DNA from: Bacteroidales bacterium
GTDB taxonomy: Bacteria; Bacteroidota; Bacteroidia; Bacteroidales; UBA3824
DNA length: 64,000 nt
Reading direction: 5' to 3'
Assembly: GCA_016293845.1 (NCBI GenBank)
Contig: JAEDDH010000009.1
Coordinates: 54,406-118,405 of the forward strand
Positions 1 to 9,062 of the stretch are shown in pieces. The notes beneath the pieces are model-generated. The model saw only the letters and a program-made list of their open reading frames with translations. It did no database searches and was not told where the DNA came from. Within the stretch, counting starts at the first letter, position 1, and each line of letters begins with the position of its first letter. The position numbers and the translations under genes were made by a program.

Positions 1-1
1 T

Positions 2-100
2 ATTAAGGATGAAGAAGATGATGATGAGGAGGAAGAGGAAGTCCCCGTGGCAAAAAAATCCAGCTCAAGAAAATCGAAAGCTAAGGCCAACGAAGACTAA
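2..100 (+). CDS. C-terminal tail of an unidentified gene, possibly rpoZ
   Basis: This is the last 32 codons of a gene that begins left of the window. The tail is a run of Asp/Glu followed by a Lys/Ser/Arg-rich segment ending KAKANED, then TAA. Such low-complexity tails do not identify a family. In Bacteroidota the gene just before coaBC and porD is often the RNA polymerase omega/Rpb6-like subunit, so rpoZ is a guess from gene order only. Confidence 0.45.
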   Translation: MKDEEDDDEEEEEVPVAKKSSSRKSKAKANED

Positions 101-128
101 TCGTATCCTTATCAACCTATAGTTTAAT

Positions 129-1331
129 ATGTTGAACGGGAAAAAAATACTTGTCGGCATTACTGGCGGCATTTCGGCGTACAAAACAGCGTCGCTGATA
201 AGGTTGTTGGTAAAGGCTGGCGCAGAGGTTAAGGCGGTGATGAGCGGTGCGGCTAAGCAATTTATAACGCCGCTCACCATAGCCACTTTGTCTAAAAATC
301 CTGTTTATACAGATTTTTTCAATCCCGAAAACGGCGAATGGCACAGCCATGTAAAGCTTGGTATTTGGGCAGATCTTTATGTAATTGCCCCGGCCACAGC
401 CAATACCATTGCTAAAATAACTCACGGCATTGCCGACAACCTTTTGCTCACCACTGTGCTTTCGGCTCGTTGCAAGGTGATGTTAGCTCCGGCTATGGAT
501 CTTGATATGTATCAAAATGTTGTTACTCAACAAAATTTCAACGTTTTGAAAAATCGCGGATTCTTATTTGCCGAAGCCTCCGAGGGCGAACTTGCAAGCG
601 GTCTTTCGGGAAAGGGTAGAATGGCAGAGCCTGAAGATATTTTCGCCGAAATTGAACATTATTTTGCTGCCAATCAAGATTTTAAAGATAAAAAAATACT
701 CATCACCGCAGGACCAACTCGCGAAAAAATTGATCCTGTGCGTTTTGTGTCAAATTATTCTACAGGCAAAATGGGTTATGCCATTGCCGAAGAACTTGCA
801 GAGCGTGGGGGAGAGGTGTTTCTTGTTTCGGGACCAGTGGATATTAAACCAAAACACGCTAATATTCACCTTATTAACGTAGAATCGGCGCAAGAGATGC
901 ACAATCAATGCATTAACCATTTTCCAAAATGCGATGCTGCCATAATGTCGGCAGCTGTGGCTGATTATGCGCCCGAAAAAACTGCCACTGACAAAATTAA
1001 ACGTCAGCCCGGGCAAAATATGGTTTTAAACCTTGTGCCTAATCCTGACATTGCCGCTCAACTTGGAAAAATCAAAACCGACAAACAGATTTTGGCAGGT
1101 TTTGCGCTCGAAACCGAAAACGAACAATACAACGCTCAAAAAAAATTAAAGAGTAAAAATCTCGATTTTATTGTCCTTAATTCGCTCAACGACAAAGGGG
1201 CAGGTTTTGGTTTCGATACCAACAAGATTTCAATCGTTTACCGCAGCGGAAAATCAGAATCATTTGCTCTTAAACCAAAAACCGAAGTTGCTAAGGATAT
1301 TGCCGCAGCACTATTGCAATTGTTAAATTAA
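129..1331 (+). CDS. coaBC: Bifunctional phosphopantothenoylcysteine decarboxylase/phosphopantothenate-cysteine ligase
   Basis: CoaBC makes 4'-phosphopantetheine for coenzyme A. The CoaB half ligates cysteine to phosphopantothenate with CTP, and the CoaC half is an FMN decarboxylase. The 400-residue protein has the usual order: an N-terminal flavoprotein domain (GGISAYKTASLIR near residue 12, PAMDLDMYQN near 121) and a C-terminal ligase domain from about residue 185 (GPTREKIDPVRFVSNYSTGKMG). Length is normal for the fused enzyme. It starts 28 bp after the upstream stop and is 6 bp from porD, so it is probably co-transcribed with both. Confidence 0.97.
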   Translation: MLNGKKILVGITGGISAYKTASLIRLLVKAGAEVKAVMSGAAKQFITPLTIATLSKNPVYTDFFNPENGEWHSHVKLGIWADLYVIAPATANTIAKITHGIADNLLLTTVLSARCKVMLAPAMDLDMYQNVVTQQNFNVLKNRGFLFAEASEGELASGLSGKGRMAEPEDIFAEIEHYFAANQDFKDKKILITAGPTREKIDPVRFVSNYSTGKMGYAIAEELAERGGEVFLVSGPVDIKPKHANIHLINVESAQEMHNQCINHFPKCDAAIMSAAVADYAPEKTATDKIKRQPGQNMVLNLVPNPDIAAQLGKIKTDKQILAGFALETENEQYNAQKKLKSKNLDFIVLNSLNDKGAGFGFDTNKISIVYRSGKSESFALKPKTEVAKDIAAALLQLLN

Positions 1332-1337
1332 TAAACT

Positions 1338-2252
1338 ATGAAACAGACGTTTGCATTATTGATAGTTTTACATTTGAGCATTTCTGTTCTTATGGCTCAG
1401 GAACTCAACTGCCGTGTAAACATCAATTATAGTTCGCTTTCTAATACACCTACGCCAGTGTTTCAATCGTTGCAGAAAGATGTTACTGCTTTTCTCAACG
1501 ACCGCCATTGGACCAATCATCATTACGAATCAAACGAACGCATTGAGTGCAACGTTATGATTACCATTACTGAATTTAATGGTGTTGACCGTTTTACAGG
1601 CACTATTCAAATTAATCTTAGTCGCCCAGTGTTTATGACTTCGTATAATAGTCCGCTGTTGACTTTTAAAGAGAGCGATGGCAAGTTTACTTTTACATAT
1701 CTCGAAGGTGAAAACCTTCAGTTTATCGAAAATTCGGTAACAAGCAATCTTACGCAAGTGCTTGCATTTTACGCATATATAATACTTGGCTACGATTACG
1801 ACACATTTTCGCCTCTTGGTGGTTCAGAATATTTCCGAAAGGCTTTGCGCGTGGCACTTAATGCTCAAGGTAGCGGCTACGAAGGATGGAGTACTGCCGA
1901 CAATAAGCAAAATTCGCGTTATAATCTTATTGACGCACTTTTGGATAAGCGTTTTGAAAATCTTCGTTTGGGCGAATATTATTATCACCGTCAAGGACTT
2001 GATGTAATGCCCACCGACCCCACATCCGCACGCCGCAAAATGCTCGAAGCTCTTAAATATATTCAGCGTACCGAGCGTGCTAAACCTAATTCGCTCATTG
2101 TATCGCTCTTTTTTACTGCCAAAAGCGACGAACTTGTCAATGTGTTTTCTGAATCGCCCACTACCGAAAAAAACGAAGTGGTACAAATTCTCAAAGAACT
2201 CGACGTTACCAACATGGGTAAATATCAAAAAATCGGTGCCACTAATAATTGA
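1338..2252 (+). CDS. porD: PorD-like secreted protein (DUF4835)
   Basis: The 304-residue protein begins with a Sec signal peptide ending near LMAQE and matches DUF4835, the family of PorD, a protein needed for type IX secretion in Porphyromonas. Recognisable segments are the ELNCRVNINYSSL start of the mature protein, the AFYAYIILGYDYDTFSPLGG segment in the middle and the KYQKIGATNN end. The place between coaBC and recN is the standard one in Bacteroidota. The family assignment is firm. Whether a type IX system is present cannot be told, since no other por gene lies in the window. Confidence 0.88.
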   Translation: MKQTFALLIVLHLSISVLMAQELNCRVNINYSSLSNTPTPVFQSLQKDVTAFLNDRHWTNHHYESNERIECNVMITITEFNGVDRFTGTIQINLSRPVFMTSYNSPLLTFKESDGKFTFTYLEGENLQFIENSVTSNLTQVLAFYAYIILGYDYDTFSPLGGSEYFRKALRVALNAQGSGYEGWSTADNKQNSRYNLIDALLDKRFENLRLGEYYYHRQGLDVMPTDPTSARRKMLEALKYIQRTERAKPNSLIVSLFFTAKSDELVNVFSESPTTEKNEVVQILKELDVTNMGKYQKIGATNN

Positions 2253-2260
2253 TTTTTTGT

Positions 2261-2268
2261 TACATTTG
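2261..2268 (+). promoter_or_regulatory. Bacteroidota -7 box of recN
   Basis: TACATTTG fits the TAnnTTTG -7 consensus. It lies 26 bp before the recN ATG at 2294, which supports that ATG over the upstream in-frame codon at 2249, because the upstream codon would precede the transcription start. Confidence 0.6.
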
Positions 2269-2293
2269 CAGCGCAAAATTAGAATTTACAAAA

Positions 2294-3961
2294 ATGCTTC
2301 TACGTCTTAAAATATCAAATTACGCTTTGATTTCGGCATCAGAAATCAATTTTGAAGATGGACTTACCGTTATTACCGGCGAAACTGGTGCGGGAAAATC
2401 TATCCTAATGGGTGCGCTCTCAATAGTGCTTGGCGCACGTGCTGATTCGTCGGTGATTAAACCGGGCGAAAAAAAGACTGTGGTGGAAGCCGAATTTGAC
2501 ATAAAGAATTACAATCTAAAAGAGTTTTTCGACCAAAACGACCTCGACTACGACGACACTGTGCTGATACGTCGCGAAGTGTTAGACACGGGCAAGTCGC
2601 GGGCGTTTATCAATGATACCCCTGTTAATATCAACACTCTCAAAGATTTAGGTCTATTCTTAACCGATATTCATTCGCAACATCAAACATTGCTGATTGC
2701 TAATCCAGAGTTTCAAATGAGCATTGTTGACGCATTTGCTGCCAACAAAAATTTCTTGGATTCATATAAAATCCTTTATCAGCAATACCGACAGAAAACG
2801 GCACAACTCGAAAACCTTGAAAAAGAGGCTGAATCATCACGCAAAGAGGCTGAATATCTGCATTTTCGTTTCGATGAATTGGATAAGGCTAACCTTCAAC
2901 CCGAAGAACAGCAGCAACTTGAAGACGAACTTGAAATACTTACTCACAACGAAGACATCAAGAATGCAATTTCACAGTCTTCAAACTTGATAATCAGCGC
3001 CGAAGATGCTACTGTGATACAAAAACTTAAAGAGGCGCAAAACGCACTCTCTCATATATCTTCGTATTATCCAAAAGCCGCCGAACTTAATTCACGTATA
3101 GAATCTACCTACATAGAACTCAATGATATAGGTCGCGAACTCCAAAGTTTGGACGATAACACCGAGTTTTCGCCCGAACGTATTGAAACTATAAATCAGC
3201 GACTTACATTGTTATATAACCTCCAAAAAAAGAACAGTGTAAAAACAGTGGAGCAACTTATAGCCATACGCGACGACTTTAAGCAAAAACTTAACCTTAT
3301 CGACAATAGCGATGAGATGATTTCAGAAATTAAAGACGAAATCAAAAAACTGGAATATCAACTCTCGTTAGCTGCTGGTGGTCTTTCCGAGCGACGTCGC
3401 AATGCAGCGCAAGGTCTTTCAAAAGAGGTGGTTTCGTTGCTTGCTTCTGTGGGTATACCTAACGCACAATTTGACGTTCAATTTTTTACCAGTGCCGAAT
3501 TTCTTGCAGATGGTAACGATTTCATCAAGTTTATGTTCTCTGCCAACAAGAATGTGGCTATACAAGATCTCTCCAAAACAGCTTCGGGAGGCGAACTTTC
3601 GCGTTTGATGTTATGTCTCAAATATATACTGTCAAAAACGGTAAAATTGCCCACCATCATTTTCGACGAGATAGATACCGGAATCTCAGGCGACATAGCA
3701 GGCAAAACAGGCGCAATGTTTCAACGCATTGCCGAGTTTATGCAGGTTATTTGCATCACGCATCTTCCGCAGGTGGCAGCTAAAGGAAAACACCATTTTA
3801 AGGTATATAAGCATGAGCAAAACGGAGCTGTCCGCAGCGATATCAAGCAGCTTTCGGATACCGAACGTGTCAACGAAATTGCGGCTATGCTCAGTGGCGA
3901 AACCGTTACTCAAGCGGCTCTGCAAAACGCGCAGGATTTATTAAAAGCCGCTAACAATTAA
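2294..3961 (+). CDS. recN: DNA repair protein RecN
   Basis: RecN is an SMC-like ATPase that acts at double-strand breaks. The product of about 555 residues starts MLLRLKISNYALI, the typical RecN N-terminus. The Walker A motif GETGAGKS lies near residue 32, coiled coil occupies roughly residues 155-370, and the C-terminal half has the ABC signature (SGGELSRLML) and Walker B (IIFDEIDTGISG). Length is normal. The start at 2294 was chosen over 2249 because of the promoter at 2261 and the family N-terminus. Confidence 0.96.
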   Translation: MLLRLKISNYALISASEINFEDGLTVITGETGAGKSILMGALSIVLGARADSSVIKPGEKKTVVEAEFDIKNYNLKEFFDQNDLDYDDTVLIRREVLDTGKSRAFINDTPVNINTLKDLGLFLTDIHSQHQTLLIANPEFQMSIVDAFAANKNFLDSYKILYQQYRQKTAQLENLEKEAESSRKEAEYLHFRFDELDKANLQPEEQQQLEDELEILTHNEDIKNAISQSSNLIISAEDATVIQKLKEAQNALSHISSYYPKAAELNSRIESTYIELNDIGRELQSLDDNTEFSPERIETINQRLTLLYNLQKKNSVKTVEQLIAIRDDFKQKLNLIDNSDEMISEIKDEIKKLEYQLSLAAGGLSERRRNAAQGLSKEVVSLLASVGIPNAQFDVQFFTSAEFLADGNDFIKFMFSANKNVAIQDLSKTASGGELSRLMLCLKYILSKTVKLPTIIFDEIDTGISGDIAGKTGAMFQRIAEFMQVICITHLPQVAAKGKHHFKVYKHEQNGAVRSDIKQLSDTERVNEIAAMLSGETVTQAALQNAQDLLKAANN

Positions 3962-3988
3962 TTTTTTCAAAAACATTTTTTGATAATT

Positions 3989-4441
3989 ATGGCATCAGAA
4001 TTAAATATAAAAAACAAAAAAGCTTCGTTTCAATACGAGTTTCTCGAAAAATATGTGGCGGGCATACAGTTGCTTGGTACCGAAATCAAGTCGATACGCG
4101 ACGGCAAGGCCGCTCTTACCGATTCGTATTGCTCGTTTACCGACCACGAACTTTATGTAAAAATGTACATAGGCGAATATTCGCACGGAGGCTATGTAAA
4201 TCACGACCCTCGCCGCGAACGCAAGCTCCTTTTGCAGCGCAAAGAACTCAATAAGTTAGAAAAAAAGGTTCAAAACACTGGTCTTACCATAGTGCCTTTG
4301 CGAATGTTTTTGAACAAAGACGGCAAGGCAAAACTCGAAATAGCATTATGCCGAGGCAAGAAGATGGCAGACAAGCGCGAAGACCTTAAATCGCGCGACA
4401 ACGAACGAGAGCTTTCTCGAATTAAGAAAATAAAAGGATAG
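3989..4441 (+). CDS. smpB: SsrA-binding protein SmpB
   Basis: SmpB binds tmRNA and brings it to stalled ribosomes. The protein has 150 residues, with the family blocks KKASFQYEF near the start, GTEIKSIRDGKAAL near residue 32, NHDPRRERKLLL in the middle and a basic tail. The ATG at 3989 gives the normal start MASELNIKNKKA. It lies 28 bp after recN and is followed directly by a terminator, so recN-smpB is probably one unit. Confidence 0.96.
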   Translation: MASELNIKNKKASFQYEFLEKYVAGIQLLGTEIKSIRDGKAALTDSYCSFTDHELYVKMYIGEYSHGGYVNHDPRRERKLLLQRKELNKLEKKVQNTGLTIVPLRMFLNKDGKAKLEIALCRGKKMADKREDLKSRDNERELSRIKKIKG

Positions 4442-4446
4442 AAAAA

Positions 4447-4473
4447 AGCACGGTTTTGAGCCGTGCTTTTTTT
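4447..4473 (+). terminator. Rho-independent terminator after smpB
   Basis: A 7-bp stem AGCACGG/CCGTGCT with a 7-nt loop is followed by a run of seven T on the plus strand, starting six bases after the smpB stop. The next gene is on the opposite strand. Confidence 0.85.
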
Positions 4474-4491
4474 GTGTATGTAGGATTGTGT

Positions 4492-5721
4492 CTACTCTTG
4501 GCGTGCGCATTGGGGATTAAGAATTCTCCAACTTTGATCTTCGGGGTTTTCGAACAGTTTTTCGAGATATTGATATTTGATACCGAATTTGTTTTTGATA
4601 GCGGTAATCTGTTTTTGAATTTTCTCTTTTTCTTCGGGCGAAGGCATTTCTCCTTTTTCGGCGGTGATAATCAAGTTTTTAGAAGTGTTGTCGTATTGCA
4701 CAAATTCAAAAATCTTGGTTTTGTAGCCGTTGAGATTGAGAATTAGTGAGCGCAAACCATCGGTGATGATTTCGGCTTGGCGTTCAAGCATGATACCGTA
4801 TTTGAGCACGGGTTCAAGCACGTTGTTTTCGGTAATCTTCATTTGGTTGCGAATCTGCTTGTGGCAGCAAGGCGAAACGATAATAAGCTTGGCCTCTGCC
4901 TTGATACCCATATAGATAGCATCGTCGGTGGCAGTGTCGCAGGCATGAAAGGCGATAAGAATATCGGTTTTGTCTGCCTTAAAATCGCTTATATTGCTTT
5001 GCACAAATTTAAGTCCGCTGAATTGCGATTTTTGTGCAAGATTGTTTCCAAATTTTACAAGATTTTCTTGAGTTTCAACGCCTTGCATCAAAACATTCAT
5101 CTCTCTTACGTTGGCAAGATAGTCGTAAGTGGCAAAAGTTAAGTAGCCTTTACCGCTGCCGTTGTCGATGATATTCAATGGTTTGCAATCTTTGTAGCAA
5201 TCGTAAAACGAGTCGATAATCTCCACAAATTTTTCTACCAGCTTGTATTTTGCGCTCATGCTCGGAATTAGTTCGCCTTTGTTGTCGGTGATGCCGAGCG
5301 ATTTAAGGTAGACGCTGTTTTTGGTGTCGATACGGCGTTGTTTAGCCACATCGTGTTGACCATCAGCAGCTTCGGTAAACGACGGTTTCTTGGTATAGAG
5401 TTTTGGAACACGCTTGTTGTTGTATTTCAACTCAATGTCTTCTTTGGTGGTAAACAAATTGATGTCGAGAAAGTTGCTGCCGATAATAGCATGCAGCTGA
5501 TTTACAGCTTCTTCTACCGAAAAGTTTTTGGTTACATCGTTTCGGTTGTACTTGTAAACAAATTGCAGGTGGGGTTGTCCGTCGAGTTCCACGTATCTAA
5601 CCACAATTTTGTTCATTTCTTGGTTTTCAAGAACTCTTTTGGCTAAGATGAGTTTGACAAATGTCTTTTTGTATACGGACGAACTTACTTTGTCGGTAAA
5701 TTCTTTAACTACGTTGTCCAT
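4492..5721 (-). CDS. SAM-dependent methyltransferase (Methyltransf_32-like)
   Basis: The protein has 409 residues. A class I SAM-binding domain starts near residue 185 with IIDNGSGKGYLTFATY, followed by ETQENLVKFGN and the acidic/FHACD segment LIAFHACDTATDDAI, a pattern of the Methyltransf_32 family. A cysteine-containing SPCCHKQIRNQM follows. The N-terminal half has no recognised domain. The substrate is unknown; family members are often annotated as RNA or protein methyltransferases. It is convergent with smpB and about 100 bp downstream of the thioesterase gene on the same strand. Confidence 0.8.
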   Translation of the reverse strand: MDNVVKEFTDKVSSSVYKKTFVKLILAKRVLENQEMNKIVVRYVELDGQPHLQFVYKYNRNDVTKNFSVEEAVNQLHAIIGSNFLDINLFTTKEDIELKYNNKRVPKLYTKKPSFTEAADGQHDVAKQRRIDTKNSVYLKSLGITDNKGELIPSMSAKYKLVEKFVEIIDSFYDCYKDCKPLNIIDNGSGKGYLTFATYDYLANVREMNVLMQGVETQENLVKFGNNLAQKSQFSGLKFVQSNISDFKADKTDILIAFHACDTATDDAIYMGIKAEAKLIIVSPCCHKQIRNQMKITENNVLEPVLKYGIMLERQAEIITDGLRSLILNLNGYKTKIFEFVQYDNTSKNLIITAEKGEMPSPEEKEKIQKQITAIKNKFGIKYQYLEKLFENPEDQSWRILNPQCARQE

Positions 5722-5820
5722 GGTTTGTCTTGTGTTGTCTTTTTTAAATTAGGGTTTATAATTATGTCATTAATATATTACGCAAAAATCACGCCGTGGT
5801 TTCGTTTTTTTGGAGCTTTT

Positions 5821-6555
5821 TTATTTGTCTTTCCAAACTAATTCTGCGCGAAACATTGGCTTTTGGTTAGCATTGTGCATTTCTATTTGCGAAGTATCTC
5901 CTTCTTGATTGATAATCAGGGTTACTTGTTGATTGTAAAGCACCTCACTGATATAGTTTACATCTGCCGAAACGATTGTTTTGTTTTGATGTGTTTCGAG
6001 GTCAACCATATCCATAGCAAGTTCGATGTATCGCATACTATAAAGGTGTCGGTTGATATCAATGTCGGCATATCGGATGGTGTAATTGCTTGTGTCGATA
6101 GGCTTTCCGATAGCAAAACGCAAGTGCTTGTATTTTTCGGCACCCTCACCGGGAGTTACAAGGTCTTTGATATGCGGCAAAACATCGACAAGAAACACTG
6201 GCCGGCGGGTTTTAACGTTGATAATAAGCCACTCGGTAGATATTTCTGCCACTTTTTTGCCTTCGTGCTCTACCAAAAAATCACGTTTGCAGGCAAGTCG
6301 CGATATTTCGTTGATTTTGGTTGTTACTTTGATAAGGCTGTGTATCGGAGGCATTTCGTTGATGTCAAAATGGATACCAGTTACCACCCAAGTAAGATCC
6401 ATGCTGTTGAGTATCTCCATGCTTGTGTGGAGTTCGATGGCATGCAATCCGGCGGTGTCTAACACAAAGCTACCAAGCGAAGCAAGGCTCAACCGTCCGT
6501 TTAAATCTGTATCTCTGTGAGTTACACGATATTCTTTTGTAAATATCTTTTCCAT
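5821..6555 (-). CDS. Acyl-ACP thioesterase
   Basis: The enzyme releases fatty acids from acyl carrier protein. The protein has about 244 residues from MEKIFTKEYRV and shows two hotdog halves: residues 1-130 (THRDTDLNGRLSL near the start) and residues 150-240 (TIRYADIDINRHLYSMRYIE), as in the FatA/FatB-like acyl-ACP thioesterase family of Bacteroidota. An in-frame ATG 33 bp upstream (6588) is rejected because it lies upstream of the -7 box. Confidence 0.88.
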   Translation of the reverse strand: MEKIFTKEYRVTHRDTDLNGRLSLASLGSFVLDTAGLHAIELHTSMEILNSMDLTWVVTGIHFDINEMPPIHSLIKVTTKINEISRLACKRDFLVEHEGKKVAEISTEWLIINVKTRRPVFLVDVLPHIKDLVTPGEGAEKYKHLRFAIGKPIDTSNYTIRYADIDINRHLYSMRYIELAMDMVDLETHQNKTIVSADVNYISEVLYNQQVTLIINQEGDTSQIEMHNANQKPMFRAELVWKDK

Positions 6556-6575
6556 TTGGTTTAAAATTGTGGTTA

Positions 6576-6583
6576 CAAATATA
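6576..6583 (-). promoter_or_regulatory. -7 box of the thioesterase gene
   Basis: On the minus strand the sequence reads TATATTTG, a perfect TAnnTTTG box, about 20 nt upstream of the chosen ATG at 6555. No convincing -33 TTTG is visible. Confidence 0.55.
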
Positions 6584-6615
6584 ACCATTTTTTTTGATTT
6601 TGATATTATTATTAA

Positions 6616-6623
6616 TATTTTTG
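6616..6623 (+). promoter_or_regulatory. Possible -7 box of the SpoIIE phosphatase gene
   Basis: TATTTTTG fits TAnnTTTG and lies 88 bp upstream of the ATG at 6711 in an AT-rich intergenic region divergent from the thioesterase gene. Confidence 0.4.
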
Positions 6624-6710
6624 CAATTCGAATAAGTTTGGGTTGATTTTTGATAGAATACTTTTTCGGTTACACATTAAATATATTAGAATTTTTATAA
6701 TTACTACTAA

Positions 6711-8510
6711 ATGTCAACGGCGATAAGGATAGTGATAATAGTTTGGAGTCTTTTTTGGGCAGGCAGTGTTTTAGCCAAAATAGATCCCCAGATTCATAAT
6801 CTTGAACAACAATTAGCTACTGTTAAGAACAATTCCAAGAAGGTGGAGCTCTATATCAGTATGGCAAAGCGTTATCTAACGTTGGGCAATACATCTAAGT
6901 GCGATGAAGTTTGCAAAAAGGCCTTGAAAATTGCTGAAAAAAGCGCACTCGATAGACATAAAGCCGATATTCTTGCATTGCAGGGAGATAGTTATTTCAA
7001 GCAAAATAAATTTAACAAATCAGCCACCACGTTTTTAACCGAATACAATTTGCGTCAAAAAAACAAAGGTAAATTTAAGTACGAGAACAACAGTAATTTA
7101 GCCGACGAAAAACTGCTTGAAGTAACTTATAATTTAGGCATAGCTTGCGGCAAAATATCTCCGCCTATCGGAGGATACAAAAAAGCTAAAAAATATCTCG
7201 AAGAGGCGCAGGCACTTGCCAAAAAGCAAAAGAAGTATAAACTTGTAGATGAAATAGCAGTTCAACTTTATAAACTTGCTTACAATAATGGTAAGTTTAA
7301 AGATGCCGCCGAATATATTCAACAAAACCTCAAAAAAGAAAACACCATATTGCTCCGCGATATTACTGATCTCCGCGACAGTATTATCGAACGTGATTGT
7401 ACCATTGTGCGTCAAGATTCGCTAATTGCCGAGGTAACACAAAAAAATGTGGAACTCGACACTATGACCCAACAGCAAGGGCGTCAGATTGTAGACCTTA
7501 CCAAAGAACAGATATATGCTCAGTTTACTGCTGCTCAGCGTAGCAACGAAATGCTAAAACAGGAGAAAGAACAACAAAAAAGGATGCTTATTTTTGTTTT
7601 TATTATTTTGTTGACTATTATCGGTTTGATAGTGATGTATATTCGTTATCGTGAAAAACAGAAACTTAACCGTTTGCTTGAAGGACGCAACAAGATAATC
7701 GTAGACCAAAACCAGCAAATATCTTCCAACCTTAAAACCATCAACGAAAAAAACCGCGATATTACCGCTAGTTTAAATTACGCCGGCAAAATTCAGAAAT
7801 CGTTGTTGAAAAACTTTACCAATTATTCTGAACTGCTTTCTGGCTATTTTATCCTTTACCGCCCAAAAGATATTGTAAGTGGTGATTTTTATTGGGGACA
7901 CAGGGTTGACGACAAATTTGTGTTTACCGTAGGCGACTGTACAGGGCACAGCGTTCCGGGCGCATTTATGAGTATGCTCGGTATTTCGCTGTTGAATCAG
8001 ATTGTAGGTCAGCAACATATATTAAAAGCTTCGGCAATTCTTGAACGTATGCGCAAATCTGTAAAACTTAATCTTGGACAGAGCGGCGACAACGAAGAAG
8101 AGGCGAAAGACGGTATGGACATGGCTCTGTGCGTATGGGATATGAAAAACAACACCATTAATTTTTCGGGCGCATACAACCCGATGTTTATGGTTAGAAA
8201 AGGCGAACTCAGCATATATAATGCCGAAAAATGTCCTGTGGGTATCCACACCAAAGAAGTGGCGTTTACCGACGAGTTTATTGACGTTACCAAAGGCGAT
8301 CGTATATTCTTGTTTTCTGATGGATACGCCGACCAGTTTGGCGGTCCTCGGTTTGAAAAATTCAAGGTTGCCCGCTTTAAAAAGCTTCTTGCCGAAACAA
8401 GTTGGCTTCCGATACAGATGCAATACGATAAATTAGAGACCGCTTTTTTGGATTGGAAACAAGATAATGTGCAAATTGATGATGTTTGTGTGCTCGGTTT
8501 AGAAATTTAG
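6711..8510 (+). CDS. TPR-containing SpoIIE-family protein phosphatase
   Basis: This is a membrane-anchored PP2C-type serine phosphatase of partner-switching pathways. The 599-residue protein has an N-terminal signal or anchor (WSLFWAGSVLAK), TPR-like helices over about residues 30-200, coiled coil about 220-290, one membrane helix near 291-312 (LIFVFIILLTIIGLIVMYI), a short coiled coil, then the phosphatase domain from about 370. Metal-binding signatures are SGDFYWG, VGDCTGHSVPGAFMSM and SDGYADQFGG. The next gene encodes a SiaC-like (DUF1987) protein, the kind of substrate such phosphatases act on. The TPR part is probably periplasmic and sensory. Confidence 0.9.
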   Translation: MSTAIRIVIIVWSLFWAGSVLAKIDPQIHNLEQQLATVKNNSKKVELYISMAKRYLTLGNTSKCDEVCKKALKIAEKSALDRHKADILALQGDSYFKQNKFNKSATTFLTEYNLRQKNKGKFKYENNSNLADEKLLEVTYNLGIACGKISPPIGGYKKAKKYLEEAQALAKKQKKYKLVDEIAVQLYKLAYNNGKFKDAAEYIQQNLKKENTILLRDITDLRDSIIERDCTIVRQDSLIAEVTQKNVELDTMTQQQGRQIVDLTKEQIYAQFTAAQRSNEMLKQEKEQQKRMLIFVFIILLTIIGLIVMYIRYREKQKLNRLLEGRNKIIVDQNQQISSNLKTINEKNRDITASLNYAGKIQKSLLKNFTNYSELLSGYFILYRPKDIVSGDFYWGHRVDDKFVFTVGDCTGHSVPGAFMSMLGISLLNQIVGQQHILKASAILERMRKSVKLNLGQSGDNEEEAKDGMDMALCVWDMKNNTINFSGAYNPMFMVRKGELSIYNAEKCPVGIHTKEVAFTDEFIDVTKGDRIFLFSDGYADQFGGPRFEKFKVARFKKLLAETSWLPIQMQYDKLETAFLDWKQDNVQIDDVCVLGLEI

Positions 8511-8555
8511 CAAAAAAAATTTTGATTGGGTATTGACTTTTTAATATACAACCAT

Positions 8556-8563
8556 TATATTTG
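8556..8563 (+). promoter_or_regulatory. -7 box upstream of the SiaC-like gene
   Basis: TATATTTG lies in the 157-bp gap before the ATG at 8668. A second box-like TATTTTTG lies about 40 bp further on. The gene may therefore have its own promoter in addition to read-through from the phosphatase gene. Confidence 0.5.
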
Positions 8564-8667
8564 CATTGTAAAAATTTGTGTGTTTCGTAGGAAAGCCTTA
8601 TTTTTGCAGAAATAATTAACGACAAAAGGACATTGTTGCTATTAGCGATAAAAAAATATACTTAAAT

Positions 8668-9048
8668 ATGGAAAACATTCATATATCAGGGTCGCACGAC
8701 GGCTATTTCGTTCCCACTGTGGATTTTAATTATCAGAATGGCGTGTGCGAAATTTCCGGTGAATCGTTTCTTGAAGAGACGAACGTTTTTTATGCACCGC
8801 TTATCAATTGGATTAGGGAATACACTCAAACAGGTCTTCCTTTGACATTCAATTGCAAGTTGACGTATTTTAACACAAGTTCTACCAAGAGCCTTTTAGA
8901 CATATTTAAGATTATCAAAAAATATGACTCTGAAGGTGGCAAGGTAACTGTCAATTGGTATTACGACAACGAAGACCTCGACCTTGAAGAAGCTATTCAA
9001 GACTATATTTCCGATACCGGATTAAAAATTAATATGAAAACTTTTTAA
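8668..9048 (+). CDS. SiaC-like regulatory phosphoprotein (DUF1987)
   Basis: The 126-residue protein matches DUF1987, the family of Pseudomonas SiaC. In SiaABCD the SpoIIE phosphatase SiaA dephosphorylates SiaC, which then activates a diguanylate cyclase. Visible features are the MENIHISGSHDGYFVPTVDF start, the strand-helix pattern of the STAS-like fold, and FNTSSTKSLLDIFKII, the segment around the Thr/Ser that is phosphorylated in the family. No diguanylate cyclase is nearby, so the output here is unknown. It converges with leuA with a 14-bp gap. Confidence 0.85.
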   Translation: MENIHISGSHDGYFVPTVDFNYQNGVCEISGESFLEETNVFYAPLINWIREYTQTGLPLTFNCKLTYFNTSSTKSLLDIFKIIKKYDSEGGKVTVNWYYDNEDLDLEEAIQDYISDTGLKINMKTF

Positions 9049-9062
9049 AGTATTGTGCGCTG

